DNA of 64,000 nt from Clostridiaceae bacterium (GCA_902362365.1 CABIVQ010000005.1:30704-94703), one strand, 5' to 3'; shown: positions 34,945-43,786, counted from the stretch's first letter. The notes: generated from the sequence alone by a model not told the origin. Numbers and translations: made by a program.

Positions 34945-36661
34945 TCTCTAGTTCAGCTACATTACATTGATTATTTTTAGTTTCTAAAAACTTGTTTTTA
35001 TATAAAACTTTATCTATGTAACATAACATTCTTCTATGGGTTAAATTATATTTATTACTTTTCAATATGTTTAATAATTTGTAAATTTCTTCTTTATTCT
35101 TTATAATAAAGTTTTTACTTAATTTTGTTATTGCCTTAATTATATCATCTCTATTATCTGATATAAAATCAGCTGATTCTATTAAATCTTTTAACCTAAA
35201 CTGCAGTAAATATAGAATAAAATATCTTCTGAATGTATTCTCTGATTGTTTTTTACTATGTTCTGGCATATTAAATGATTTTATATATGATACTAAATAT
35301 TTATTTATATCATTATTTAGTATCTTGCCTGAGTAGTTAAATGTATAACCTTTATCAACACCTATATCTTGTGTATATATATTATTTCCTTCTATCCTAG
35401 TTTTCACTTTTTCATCCGAATCTATTTTATCTAGATACTCCATACATTCATCATACCCTATCTCTAGCATAAATCTATAAATAGGGTATATTGGCTTTGA
35501 TTCTTCTGATATTCTCTTTAATATAGATTTTAAATCAATATTTTTATACTCATTTCCTATAAATAAATCACATATTTCCTCTTTTGTTATAGCGGATAAC
35601 TTAGTATTATCATTTGATAATGTAAATACAATTTTACTATTAGTAAAGTCTTGTACTCTACTTATATCACATATATTTACATCTATTAACTTAGGATTAT
35701 TAACTTGACTCGCAACTAATTGATAGACATTAGATTTCATATATCTTAAGAACTGTATTGGCAATTTATTGAAATTAGCTTCATTTAATACTTTATAAAA
35801 TTCAGCAAAGTTATTAACATAAAATACCTCTACATCTAAATATCTTCCCTCTTCTAATTCTATTCTTTCTATTTCAGAGTAATCTTTATTCCCACTTTCG
35901 TTCCTTCTGAGAAACCAAATTCTTTCACTTAACTCCTTGGATTTGTTTGGTATCATCTTAACTATTGTGTCAAATATTCCCTTTATATTTTCGTCACTAA
36001 AACTATAACCCATAAATATTATTGGATATTCTAAGAATAGAGTTAATAGCTTTGAATTTAAATATACAGATTTATCTCTGAAATGATTATAATCATCTTT
36101 TGTTATTACAATACTATCAGGATTTTTTATACATCCATGTATTTTATATATATCACCAACACCATGAAGCACATTACTCAATAATTGTTCTTGGCCTACA
36201 TAAGTTTGATATCCTTTGAATATATAATCTTCCAATAAGTTATCGTAGTTAGTTGTAATGATAGTCGATGGTGTAGTTTTTCTTAGCTCAGATACCTCTT
36301 CATTATTTTCTAAAGCTTCGATATTTTTAGCTATATATAATTCTAATATATCACTTATTTTCTTTCTAAAGTAATAGCTTTTTTCTTTTCCTTCAACTAT
36401 TTCATTATCTGATAATATATCATTATAATATTTATCTTCTAGTAATTTACCTAACTCCTCAAAGTCACATTTACCATTTTTAACATAGCTCTGATATTGC
36501 CTTTCAAATGATTTATCCCATCCATTCATAACTTCCTTGAGCATATTTTTCCAATCAGGAGCATTTATATATCTTCTTGAAATTCCTGATCCTATAAAAA
36601 ATATAGGCGATATAGGTATCTCATCTAGCTTAGATCTAATCTTTGTATATATATCACTCAT
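34931..36661 (-). CDS. SIR2-domain protein (candidate NAD-degrading defence effector)
   Basis: The N-terminal 240 residues form a SIR2-like domain: IFFIGSGISRRY (G24-S25-G26), PSTIITTNYDNLLEDY (T136-T137-N138-Y139-D140), YKIHGCIKNPDSIVIT with catalytic H175, and FMGYSFSDENIKGIF. This is the SIR2 subgroup found in phage defence (Thoeris ThsA, DSR and similar), where it destroys NAD on infection. Residues 260-576 are helical with no clear family. The gene is first in a two-gene unit with the PLD-like gene, starts at ATG after AAGGGGAAG, and lies directly downstream of a prophage dnaC-like gene. Confidence 0.85.
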   Translation of the reverse strand: MSDIYTKIRSKLDEIPISPIFFIGSGISRRYINAPDWKNMLKEVMNGWDKSFERQYQSYVKNGKCDFEELGKLLEDKYYNDILSDNEIVEGKEKSYYFRKKISDILELYIAKNIEALENNEEVSELRKTTPSTIITTNYDNLLEDYIFKGYQTYVGQEQLLSNVLHGVGDIYKIHGCIKNPDSIVITKDDYNHFRDKSVYLNSKLLTLFLEYPIIFMGYSFSDENIKGIFDTIVKMIPNKSKELSERIWFLRRNESGNKDYSEIERIELEEGRYLDVEVFYVNNFAEFYKVLNEANFNKLPIQFLRYMKSNVYQLVASQVNNPKLIDVNICDISRVQDFTNSKIVFTLSNDNTKLSAITKEEICDLFIGNEYKNIDLKSILKRISEESKPIYPIYRFMLEIGYDECMEYLDKIDSDEKVKTRIEGNNIYTQDIGVDKGYTFNYSGKILNNDINKYLVSYIKSFNMPEHSKKQSENTFRRYFILYLLQFRLKDLIESADFISDNRDDIIKAITKLSKNFIIKNKEEIYKLLNILKSNKYNLTHRRMLCYIDKVLYKNKFLETKNNQCNVAELEIACE

Positions 36662-36774
36662 ATTTATATCTTCCCCTTTAAAATTATTTTCAATAAAATT
36701 GTACCATATTTTTACAAATTCTACCTAAAATCATTATTACTATTATACTATAATACTCAAATTTTAAATATATA

Positions 36775-37590
36775 TTACTTCCCATACACCCTATAATTCA
36801 ACCTCTTACCCCTAATCTCAACACACCTCTCCTTACACATCTCAACTAACCTACTCCCAACACCCTCATCAATATCCAAAATCCCCTCAACCCCCTTCTC
36901 ACAACTAACAATAACAGGTAAACCATTAAAATACCTATGATTAACAATCTCAAACATAACATTAACATCACTACCAGTAATACTCCCCTTAAACAAGTCA
37001 TCAACAAGTAGCACCCTACAATTCTTAAACCTATTCATCTCCCTATGATAATAAGCCTGATCCATAATATTTTGCTTAATCCTAACAACACTATCCCTAT
37101 ACCCCATGTACAAAACCCCGACTCCCCTATCCATAAGACAATTAGCAATAGCCAAAGACAAGTGGGTCTTACCACACCCAACTTGTCCCATAAACATAAT
37201 AGAATTACTCCTACTTTTCTCTATACTCTCAAAATCCCTAACATACCCCCTAGCAACCTTATAAGCTTCCATAACTTGAACATCATTAAGATAATTAAAA
37301 TTATCAAATGTCTTATTCCTAAACTCACTACTTATACCACTTCTCTTAAGAATCTCCTCAGCTTCACGCAAAGCCCTACACTCACAAGGAATTGCCACAC
37401 CATCATCTATAATAAAAGTCATATCCCTACACTTATCGCACCTATACTCACTATCACTCTTTATAACCTTCAAGCTCTCTTTTAAATTCTCTGACTTCTT
37501 CATCTGTTGGTTTTCTATAAAGTCCTTCATCCTCATTTTCAAAGACTTTGGCATATTTAGATTTTGTATGCTCATTTTTATATCTTCCAT
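36775..37590 (-). CDS. Phage DnaC-like helicase loader (AAA+ ATPase)
   Basis: The 271-aa protein has a Cys4 zinc-binding region (YRCDKCRDM, IPCECRA) followed by Walker A MFMGQVGCGKTHLSLAI, Walker B VLLVDDLF and sensor regions, the layout of DnaC/DnaI loaders that bring the helicase to the phage origin. ATG 37590 has GGGGAG at good distance, so the start lies inside the upstream DnaD-like gene, giving a 137-bp overlap. From the end of that overlap to the stop (36775-37453) the plus strand is rich in C and nearly free of G, unlike any neighbour. It is the last gene of the prophage early module. Confidence 0.88.
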   Translation of the reverse strand: MEDIKMSIQNLNMPKSLKMRMKDFIENQQMKKSENLKESLKVIKSDSEYRCDKCRDMTFIIDDGVAIPCECRALREAEEILKRSGISSEFRNKTFDNFNYLNDVQVMEAYKVARGYVRDFESIEKSRSNSIMFMGQVGCGKTHLSLAIANCLMDRGVGVLYMGYRDSVVRIKQNIMDQAYYHREMNRFKNCRVLLVDDLFKGSITGSDVNVMFEIVNHRYFNGLPVIVSCEKGVEGILDIDEGVGSRLVEMCKERCVEIRGKRLNYRVYGK

Positions 37591-38413
37591 AACTATCTCC
37601 CCTATTCTTAAAACCTACTTCATAAGCTTTCAAATCGCTTAAACTTTTAATGTTATTATCATTCCACTGCTTTAAAATCCCGTTAATATATCCCTTATTA
37701 CACTTACCTTTATCAGTAGCAATTTCTATAGCTCTTTTAAAAAGTTCATACTCAATCTTCTCACAAACTTCTAATAACCAATCACCAACAATAGGATTTA
37801 TAAGACCAACATTTTGTTCATATAAAGTTTTAAACTTTTTTATATCACCTACATACTCACTACCTACATCGTCACAAGCTTCACTTTGACTATTCAAATT
37901 TAATTTACAATCTTTTTCTTTATATTTTTCTTTTTCTTCTTCTTTTTGTTTTTCTTTTTCTTTTTCCCCATAGTGGTTCTTAAAGCTTGACTCACCTTCA
38001 GTTACGGGTATAGATAGACTATCTATACTATACCCATGCTTATTACATTCATTTAAAAACAGCTCTACAAGAAAACTACTCTTAATATTACCTATCTCTT
38101 TTTCTATACACTTTTTTACTTTAGGACTATTAGCCTTATTATGCTTTATCCAATTTTTTAAAAAGACTTCCTTTGTTTCATCACAGTAAACTATCTTTTT
38201 ATATCCTTCAAATCTATCAATAAGCTTCTCTACTGTTTCTCTGTTATATCCAGTTTCCGTTTCTATAATTCTTTTTGGAAGTTCATAAATTCCACTTTGA
38301 CTTGTTTTTGAATTTGTCATTAAATAAATGTAAAAATACTTTTCTTCAGGTGTTAAATCAAGAACAAACCCATCTTGCCAGTAATCTATATGAATATGCC
38401 TATAAACAGCCAT
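37454..38413 (-). CDS. Phage replisome organizer / DnaD-domain replication protein
   Basis: The 319-aa protein starts like N-terminal phage replisome organizers (YRHIHIDYWQDGFVLDLTPE, a winged-helix origin-binding domain), has a charged Lys/Glu linker (EKEKEKQKEEEKEKYKEKD, about residues 149-170) and a DnaD-like C-domain (VGDWLLEVCEKIEYELFKRA, YINGILKQWNDNNIKSL). These proteins bind the phage origin and recruit the DnaC-like loader, encoded next. The final 137 bp also encode the loader's N-terminus in another frame. ATG 38413 follows a GGGGGGAC site. Confidence 0.85.
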   Translation of the reverse strand: MAVYRHIHIDYWQDGFVLDLTPEEKYFYIYLMTNSKTSQSGIYELPKRIIETETGYNRETVEKLIDRFEGYKKIVYCDETKEVFLKNWIKHNKANSPKVKKCIEKEIGNIKSSFLVELFLNECNKHGYSIDSLSIPVTEGESSFKNHYGEKEKEKQKEEEKEKYKEKDCKLNLNSQSEACDDVGSEYVGDIKKFKTLYEQNVGLINPIVGDWLLEVCEKIEYELFKRAIEIATDKGKCNKGYINGILKQWNDNNIKSLSDLKAYEVGFKNRGDSYGRYKNEHTKSKYAKVFENEDEGLYRKPTDEEVREFKRELEGYKE

Positions 38414-38425
38414 GCAAGTCCCCCC

Positions 38426-39214
38426 TTAATTTAATTCACTACCTTCAATACTTTCATCTTCCTTATCTACTAGTAACATATCACTATCAATTGACCCCTT
38501 TACACTTTCATCAAAAACAATAGCTTTTTGCATTTCAATACTAAGTGGTGCATATTTAAGAAGCTTTTTAATTACAGTTTTTTTAGCCATAGAGTCAAAC
38601 TCTTTTTCCCATACTCCACCTTCAAAGCTTTTAGAGTATTTCTTCCCATGTTCTAAAACTTCATCATAAGTCATAAAAACAAAATTATATCCACTTGGCT
38701 CTAGATGATAAACTGCATAATACCCAATTACATTTCCTCTATTTCCTTTTAAAAGTGGCTTATGAATTAATTTTTGCTCTAGTCCATAATCTATATCAAA
38801 TTCATCATTTTCTCTTACTTCATGTGCATATAATGTCTTTAGCTTACCACTTCTATTAGCAAGTTCTAAAAGTCCTTTATACCCTATTTGAAACTGTACC
38901 TTATTTATTCCTTTAACTTCGTATGGTATTAGATATGCAAGGCCTAGTGCAGTGTTTGGTTCAAGACCAAGTTGTGCACTTTGCATCATAGCTGCAATAA
39001 AAGTCCTAGGGTCACATTTTTGAAGTTTTGGGTTTGAATTAAATGCAGTTAAAGCTACTTTTTCAAATCTTTCACTACTTAAATTAGTAGGAAGTGCTGA
39101 TGTGATTTCTCCTTTCATTTTTATCATTAGTTGCTTCATAGCGTAAGCTTTACTTACAGTTACAGAATTTCCCTTAGTTTCATTAGTTTTTAAAGCTTTC
39201 TTTAAATTACTCAT
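38426..39214 (-). CDS. recT: RecT family single-strand annealing recombinase
   Basis: I start at ATG 39214 (GGGGAG upstream; an extension to 39253 is unlikely). The 262-aa protein has RecT features: TNLSSERFEKVALTAFNSNP, CDPRTFIAAMMQSAQLGLEP, YLIPYEVKGINKVQFQIGYK and GLLELANRSGKLKTLYAHEV. RecT anneals single strands during phage recombination and works with a 5'-3' exonuclease. Here its partner is the YqaJ-type nuclease encoded 88 bp upstream. Order YqaJ-RecT-DnaD-DnaC is usual in Firmicute prophages. Confidence 0.92.
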   Translation of the reverse strand: MSNLKKALKTNETKGNSVTVSKAYAMKQLMIKMKGEITSALPTNLSSERFEKVALTAFNSNPKLQKCDPRTFIAAMMQSAQLGLEPNTALGLAYLIPYEVKGINKVQFQIGYKGLLELANRSGKLKTLYAHEVRENDEFDIDYGLEQKLIHKPLLKGNRGNVIGYYAVYHLEPSGYNFVFMTYDEVLEHGKKYSKSFEGGVWEKEFDSMAKKTVIKKLLKYAPLSIEMQKAIVFDESVKGSIDSDMLLVDKEDESIEGSELN

Positions 39215-39302
39215 TATATATCTCCCCTTTAATTTTATTGAATTTTCAAACATATTAATTTATAATTACACTTTATATAATAATTTCAGACTTACTTGGA
39301 AT

Positions 39303-40238
39303 TTAAATTCTAAACACTCTTGAAGTTGTAGTTTTCATGTATTTCTCTACTATTTCTGGGTGTTCTTTTTTTAATCTCTTAGTATCTACAGTATTTCTAA
39401 CTTGCTTTTTCCAAGTTATTTTTCTATCTCCTAAATAAGCTACTTCATACTCTTTCATTTGCATCTGCAAATACTGCTCTATTGCTTTTCTCTCACTATC
39501 TAAATCTTTTAAAAGCTCACGTACATCATCATATCTTTTTAATAAGTCTTCTTTTTCAAATAATATAACCTCTTCCTCTATGCTATCTTTATATAGTCCT
39601 TGAAGAACACTTGAATAGTCATCACTTCCATCAGGAATTGGCAGTTCTTCTCCTAATATACACTTGTCCCAAAACATCTTTTCTAAATTCATTATTTCAT
39701 TTATAAGTTCTTCATTTCTATCTAACTTATGAATTACAAGCTCCTCATTCCCAATAAGAGCTGCTATATAACAATGGGTTGCTCCAGTTACTGCCATATA
39801 GTGATAACACTGTACTTGACAGTAAATTGGAACTTCCTTTTGCCATGACTTCTTTGAATAGCTATTTGTTACCTTGCATTCTAAAAAAGCTTTTTCCCCT
39901 ACAACTGCCCTATCTATATTTGCAAGTGCAAATGGATATTTATCATTTTTAAGTATTCCATTTACATTTCTAACTTTTTTACCAGTTTTTAAGGTAAACT
40001 CATTAGCTACAAAATCTTCTAACTTATTACCAAGATCCATTTTGTAGTTTATCTCTTCATCTATTACTAAATCATTTTTTATACCCATATACACACTCAT
40101 TGAACTTTTATAAGGATTAAGACCTAAAACACTAGCAGCATCACTTCCACCTATACCTTCTCTTCTTTTCTTTAGCCATTTTTCTTTTGACATACTTTTA
40201 GTATCACAAATTATATTAGCATCTAAATACTTTCTCAT
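39303..40238 (-). CDS. YqaJ-like viral recombinase (lambda-type exonuclease)
   Basis: The 311-aa protein shows WLKKRREGIGGSDAASVLGL, the YqaJ opening, then PFALANIDRAVVGEKAFLEC and KVT (D...ExK core) and VPIYCQVQCYHYMAVTGATH (the Q-Y motif). It is the exonuclease that resects DNA ends for RecT. A coiled region near residues 230-280 ends with a small basic domain (YLGDRKITWKKQVRNTVDTK). AGGGGAG precedes its ATG. Intact length. Confidence 0.92.
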   Translation of the reverse strand: MRKYLDANIICDTKSMSKEKWLKKRREGIGGSDAASVLGLNPYKSSMSVYMGIKNDLVIDEEINYKMDLGNKLEDFVANEFTLKTGKKVRNVNGILKNDKYPFALANIDRAVVGEKAFLECKVTNSYSKKSWQKEVPIYCQVQCYHYMAVTGATHCYIAALIGNEELVIHKLDRNEELINEIMNLEKMFWDKCILGEELPIPDGSDDYSSVLQGLYKDSIEEEVILFEKEDLLKRYDDVRELLKDLDSERKAIEQYLQMQMKEYEVAYLGDRKITWKKQVRNTVDTKRLKKEHPEIVEKYMKTTTSRVFRI

Positions 40239-40311
40239 TTATTACTCCCCTTATCTCATTTGTAATATTTATTATTCCTATAAAATTATAGACTGCTCTT
40301 TACACAACTTT

Positions 40312-41118
40312 TTAAAAGTCAAACTTATCTATGAAATATAGTTGCCCCTTACCAGTAATAAGTGTTGTAGTGGATATAATTTCTCCATCCATTGTCATTA
40401 CTAAATTTTCCTCAACTTTAAAAAGACCTTGATTTATATACGCTTGCTTTGGTATATTTTTTTCTTTTCCATTAGCTATAAAATAGCCATTTTCTCTAAA
40501 CCACTTAAATAATCTATTTCTACCTATTTTTCTATCATCGTTGTTTAAAATTTTAGCAAATTGACCTATAGTTATTGCATCTGAAGATGCTGCTATACCT
40601 TTTCCAAAATCCGTGTATGGTTTATCTATAGCTATAGATGCTTCTAATTTTTCTGCTTTTTTAAGAGCTGATACTTTTTCTTCTTTTTCCTCTTTTAACT
40701 TAGTTGCTAAACGTATTATAAACTCTGGGTCTTCTAATGTTTTACTTATTACATCATCACTCATATATGCTCCATGATTTCTTATACTTGGTATTACCTC
40801 ATCCACTACCCATCTTTCAAATCTCTTTGCACTTGGTAATTTAGACCTCATAATAAGTCTATACATATTGCCTTCATCTATAAATTTTTTATTAACATAT
40901 TGAACTATGTCACTATTATCACTTCTTTTTCCTGTAACTACCCCTACGTCGGAAAAAATTACACCGTCATTCGTGCAATGTCTAATGATTGCATCTCTAG
41001 GATTTGAATATCCAAGTATCATTGCAACTTGAATAGCTTCTATATATTCCTTATTGTCTTTTATGATTACACTTAGTTCTCCAAATTCACTACTTCTAAA
41101 AATTTTTAATGAGTTCAT
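40312..41118 (-). CDS. Phage antirepressor (BRO-N + KilA-C/ANT domains)
   Basis: The N-terminal part (FGELSVIIKDNKEYIEAIQV, YSNPRDAIIRHC, MYRLIMRSKLPSAKRFERWV) is a BRO-N domain with the signature FERWVVDEVIPSIRNHGAY. The C-terminal part (AITIGQFAKILNNDDRKIGR, NRLFKWFRENGYFI) is a phage ANT/KilAC domain. Such antirepressors counter the phage repressor or set replication timing. It follows the small HTH gene with 1 bp between stop and start, so both are cotranscribed leftwards, away from the repressor. Confidence 0.92.
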   Translation of the reverse strand: MNSLKIFRSSEFGELSVIIKDNKEYIEAIQVAMILGYSNPRDAIIRHCTNDGVIFSDVGVVTGKRSDNSDIVQYVNKKFIDEGNMYRLIMRSKLPSAKRFERWVVDEVIPSIRNHGAYMSDDVISKTLEDPEFIIRLATKLKEEKEEKVSALKKAEKLEASIAIDKPYTDFGKGIAASSDAITIGQFAKILNNDDRKIGRNRLFKWFRENGYFIANGKEKNIPKQAYINQGLFKVEENLVMTMDGEIISTTTLITGKGQLYFIDKFDF

Positions 41119-41119
41119 C

Positions 41120-41356
41120 TTACACGCCCCCTTCTTTATTACCTTTTGGTAATTTTATGTGCAAAAATATATCATTAACTTCTTCTAAGGTAAGCTCTAA
41201 AGTTTCACTTACCTTTACAACTTCTTCTAGAGAAAATCTATTTTTTCCATTTTCTTTTAAATTATAACTTTTAGTATTTATGCCTATTTGAGTTGCTATT
41301 TGTTCCTGAGTAAATCCATTTAAAACTCTTTTTGATTTTAGAAGCCTATGTTCCAT
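41120..41356 (-). CDS. Cro-like XRE helix-turn-helix protein
   Basis: A 78-aa regulator with one HTH (LKSKRVLNGFTQEQIATQIG, INTKSYNLKENGKNRFSLEE). It is first in the leftward early operon and divergent from the repressor gene at 41682, the position of Cro in lambdoid-type switches. AGGGGGAAA precedes the ATG. Fate-switch role is inferred from position. Confidence 0.85.
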   Translation of the reverse strand: MEHRLLKSKRVLNGFTQEQIATQIGINTKSYNLKENGKNRFSLEEVVKVSETLELTLEEVNDIFLHIKLPKGNKEGGV

Positions 41357-41384
41357 TTTATTTCCCCCTAATAACTATTATGTT

Positions 41385-41640
41385 TTTCTTATTCTTTATT
41401 TTATTACCGCTTTTACAATTACATAGTATTACTATTTTTTACCTATGTCAATTACCCTTTTTATAATTAATTTTAACTTAGGTAATGATTTTTACAATTT
41501 TAATTGCCGTTATGTACAATTTTGTTCCCTTTTTGGTAATATTATGTTACTATTTAGTTACCAATTTAAGTAAAAAATTTTTTTAATATTTTTCATATAG
41601 AAAATTACCTTTTTAAACACTATTATTTTCTATTTTAATA
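41385..41640. promoter_or_regulatory. Prophage divergent operator/promoter region
   Basis: The 325-bp gap between the Cro-like and repressor genes has no ORF but many GGTAAT/ATTACC half sites, for example TTACC at about 41403, 41441 and 41453, GGTAAT at about 41481 and 41536, and TTACC at 41560. Paired copies such as GGTAA...TTACC (41536-41564) look like repressor operators. It is the expected lysogeny switch region. Confidence 0.6.
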
Positions 41641-41681
41641 TATAAAGATAAATCTTAATCAAATCAAAGGAGTGTTTTTTA

Positions 41682-42104
41682 TTGGAAACCATAGGATATA
41701 GAATTTCTAAAGCTAGACGTCATATGAATATTAACCAAAAAGAACTAGCTACAAAAGCAAATATTACAGAAGGAAGTTTATCTAGATATGAAAATGATAT
41801 AAGAGAACCAAAGGCAGCTGCTCTAACACAACTTGCTGAGGCTTTAAATGTATCTACAGACTATCTATTAGGACTTACTGATGATATGGAAGTTCAAAAC
41901 AATAGCTTAGCTGACAAATCAAATGAAGAATTTGAGGAAATATATGAAGCAACTAAAGAAAAGTTTGAATCTGGTAATATAATGTTTGACGGAGAGCCAG
42001 CTTCAAAAGAAGCTATAGACAGTATGCTACAAGCAATGAGAATGGGGATGCTTTTAGCTTTAGAAGAACAAAAGAAAAAAAGAAACAAAAAGAATAATAG
42101 ATAA
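41682..42104 (+). CDS. Phage XRE family repressor
   Basis: The 140-aa protein uses TTG 41682 after AAAGGAG. It has an N-terminal HTH (ISKARRHMNINQKELATKAN, ITEGSLSRYENDIREPKAAA) and ends with an acidic then Lys-rich tail (EEQKKKRNKKNNR). It is the likely lysogeny repressor, in an operon with an ImmA-type protease gene 28 bp downstream, as in ICEBs1-like and phage switches where ImmA cleaves the repressor to induce the element. Confidence 0.88.
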   Translation: METIGYRISKARRHMNINQKELATKANITEGSLSRYENDIREPKAAALTQLAEALNVSTDYLLGLTDDMEVQNNSLADKSNEEFEEIYEATKEKFESGNIMFDGEPASKEAIDSMLQAMRMGMLLALEEQKKKRNKKNNR

Positions 42105-42132
42105 ATATACATTATAAAAGGGGCGATTTATA

Positions 42133-42645
42133 TTGTGCAGAGGTACAAGAATAAGGGAAATAGTTAGGAAATTAAAAACATTTTATAAAAATGAAACACT
42201 ACTTGATATTATCCATCGTAGGAATATAATCATATGCTATTTAGACGAAAACTGTATATCAAATGGTGCTTATTTAAAAAGTAAAGATACTCAATATATT
42301 TTTATAAATACAAAACTATGTGATTATGAGGCAAGAATGACCTATGCACATGAACTTGGACATTCAATTCTGCATCCCAATGTAGATACATTTGTATTGA
42401 AAAATACTGATCCTATTTTATTAGCAAAATATGAAAATGAAGCTCAAATATTTGCAGCAGAATTTTTACTTGATGATGATATCTTATATAAATATCATGG
42501 TCAAAGTATATTTGATATAGCAAGAGAAGAATATGTTTCAGTAGAGCTAGTAAAACTTAAATTAATAAATTTACATAAATCTAATAGCTTAAATAAACTT
42601 AATAATTTAGAAGAATCCAATTTTGATGACTATCATGCAATTTAA
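42133..42645 (+). CDS. ImmA/IrrE family metallopeptidase
   Basis: The 170-aa protein starts at TTG 42133 (AAAGGGG upstream) and has the zinc motif YAHELGHSILHP (HExxH) with a later Glu (NEAQIFAAEFLLDD). In ICEBs1-type elements, ImmA cuts the ImmR repressor after DNA damage or cell-cell signals. Operon position next to the repressor supports this role here. The module appears intact, so regulated excision genes may have been lost or lie elsewhere. Confidence 0.92.
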   Translation: MCRGTRIREIVRKLKTFYKNETLLDIIHRRNIIICYLDENCISNGAYLKSKDTQYIFINTKLCDYEARMTYAHELGHSILHPNVDTFVLKNTDPILLAKYENEAQIFAAEFLLDDDILYKYHGQSIFDIAREEYVSVELVKLKLINLHKSNSLNKLNNLEESNFDDYHAI

Positions 42646-42702
42646 TAAATAGAGATTTTATAAGTGATGCATTTAATCTATTTTAGTAATATTTAATAAT
42701 TT

Positions 42703-42915
42703 TTAATTTATTACTTGTATAAAATCAGTATAATAATTATCACCATTACTTTGACTTAATGAATGTAATGGTGATATTACATTTAAAATATAATACCCAT
42801 CCTCTAGTTCTTCATAATCATCTATATAATAACTTCCTATAAGTTCATTAAATTCTTGATAGGTTATTTCTTTCTTTTTTAATAAATAGCTTACTCTTTC
42901 TAATTCTTCATTCAT
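42703..42915 (-). CDS. Hypothetical acidic 70-aa protein
   Basis: A small acidic protein (NEELERVSYLLKKKEITYQE, IGSYYIDDYEELEDGYYILN) with no recognised domain. It opens at ATG 42915 with a moderate AAGGATG upstream, opposite the ImmA gene and the thioredoxin-like gene. Its position at the edge of the prophage module suggests an accessory phage gene, but this is not certain. Confidence 0.55.
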   Translation of the reverse strand: MNEELERVSYLLKKKEITYQEFNELIGSYYIDDYEELEDGYYILNVISPLHSLSQSNGDNYYTDFIQVIN

Positions 42916-43042
42916 ACAACCACATCCTTAAGAGTATTATGTATATTTTTTCTGAAATTTATTAATATTAATAAATTTTTATAGATAAAGAATTTTATAA
43001 ATGATACTATAAAAATAGAATTTATATATTAGGAGGTATATT

Positions 43043-43546
43043 ATGATTACTATGACTATAGAAGAGCTATTTGAAGTTGGAACTAACTTTGAAGCATCTG
43101 TTGGAGAAGGCACTAAAAGTGAAAGAGCTAGAATACCTAAAAACTATTCTAGAATAAACTTACCAAAAGATTTAGTTTCTACTATAGAAGAATTTGATAA
43201 AGAAATTAATTTTTTAGTTTCAGGTGAGATATGGTGTCCAGATTTTCAGTTAAATATTACTGTTTTAAAAAAGTTCACTGAACTTAATCCTAACTTTAAT
43301 ATTTCAGTAATTTCTATGTCTAGAGGTAAAAAGTTCTTAGCCCCTATCTTAGGTGTTACTGAATTAAAATGGCCTACAGTTGCTGTATTAGACAAAGATT
43401 TCAATATTTTAGGTACCTTTAATGAGAGACCTAAAACAGTTCGTGCTGTTGAAAACTTTGATGATATAAAATTAGACTACTACAAAGGTAAGTATCTATT
43501 AGATTCTGCTTTAGATTTCTTAGAAATAATGAATAACGCAAAGTAA
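43043..43546 (+). CDS. Thioredoxin-fold family protein
   Basis: The 167-aa protein fits the thioredoxin-family group of Firmicutes: FLVSGEIWCPDFQLNITVLK with a single Cys at the N-terminal active-site position (WC-P-D rather than CxxC), then the cis-Pro-like segment LKWPTVAVLDKDF. A strong AGGAGG precedes the ATG and a terminator follows. With one Cys it may be a monothiol redox or bacillithiol/coenzyme-dependent protein; partner unknown. Confidence 0.8.
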   Translation: MITMTIEELFEVGTNFEASVGEGTKSERARIPKNYSRINLPKDLVSTIEEFDKEINFLVSGEIWCPDFQLNITVLKKFTELNPNFNISVISMSRGKKFLAPILGVTELKWPTVAVLDKDFNILGTFNERPKTVRAVENFDDIKLDYYKGKYLLDSALDFLEIMNNAK

Positions 43547-43581
43547 TAAAAAATAACCTATTTATAGGTTACTCTAAAAAC

Positions 43582-43624
43582 AAAGCTGTACATAAAATAT
43601 AATTTTAATTTCATGTACAGCTTT
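43582..43624 (+). terminator. Terminator after thioredoxin-like gene
   Basis: AAAGCTGTACAT pairs with ATGTACAGCTTT around an AT-rich loop, but is followed by only a short T stretch. Confidence 0.7.
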
Positions 43625-43666
43625 GATTAACTTTAGATATAAAAATAGAGCTTTATTTAAATAAAT

Positions 43667-43732
43667 GGCTATGTTAGCTTACTTCGTGATAAATAATATA
43701 ATTTAGTTCGCAATTGTTATATAATGCGAAGT
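43667..43732 (+). mobile_element. IS1595-like end plus cassette 5' element before ClbS-like gene
   Basis: GGCTATGTTAGC, then TTCGTGATAAATAATATAA and TTCGCA-N12-TGCGAA. It closely matches the minus-strand unit at 51502-51570 and the end at 10132. The TATAAT in the TTCGCA palindrome may be a -10 for the gene at 43787. This is the left border of cassette B. Confidence 0.65.
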
Positions 43733-43786
43733 AACGGTACTTTTGATATCATACAGATAAATAGTAATTTTAAAGAGGGGCTAAAG

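Noticed and set aside
37045..37485. Plus-strand ORF of 146 aa across the DnaC-like gene
   Set aside because: It is rich in Ile, Asn, Pro and Thr because of the C-rich strand, has no ribosome binding site and lies opposite a well-supported ATPase gene.
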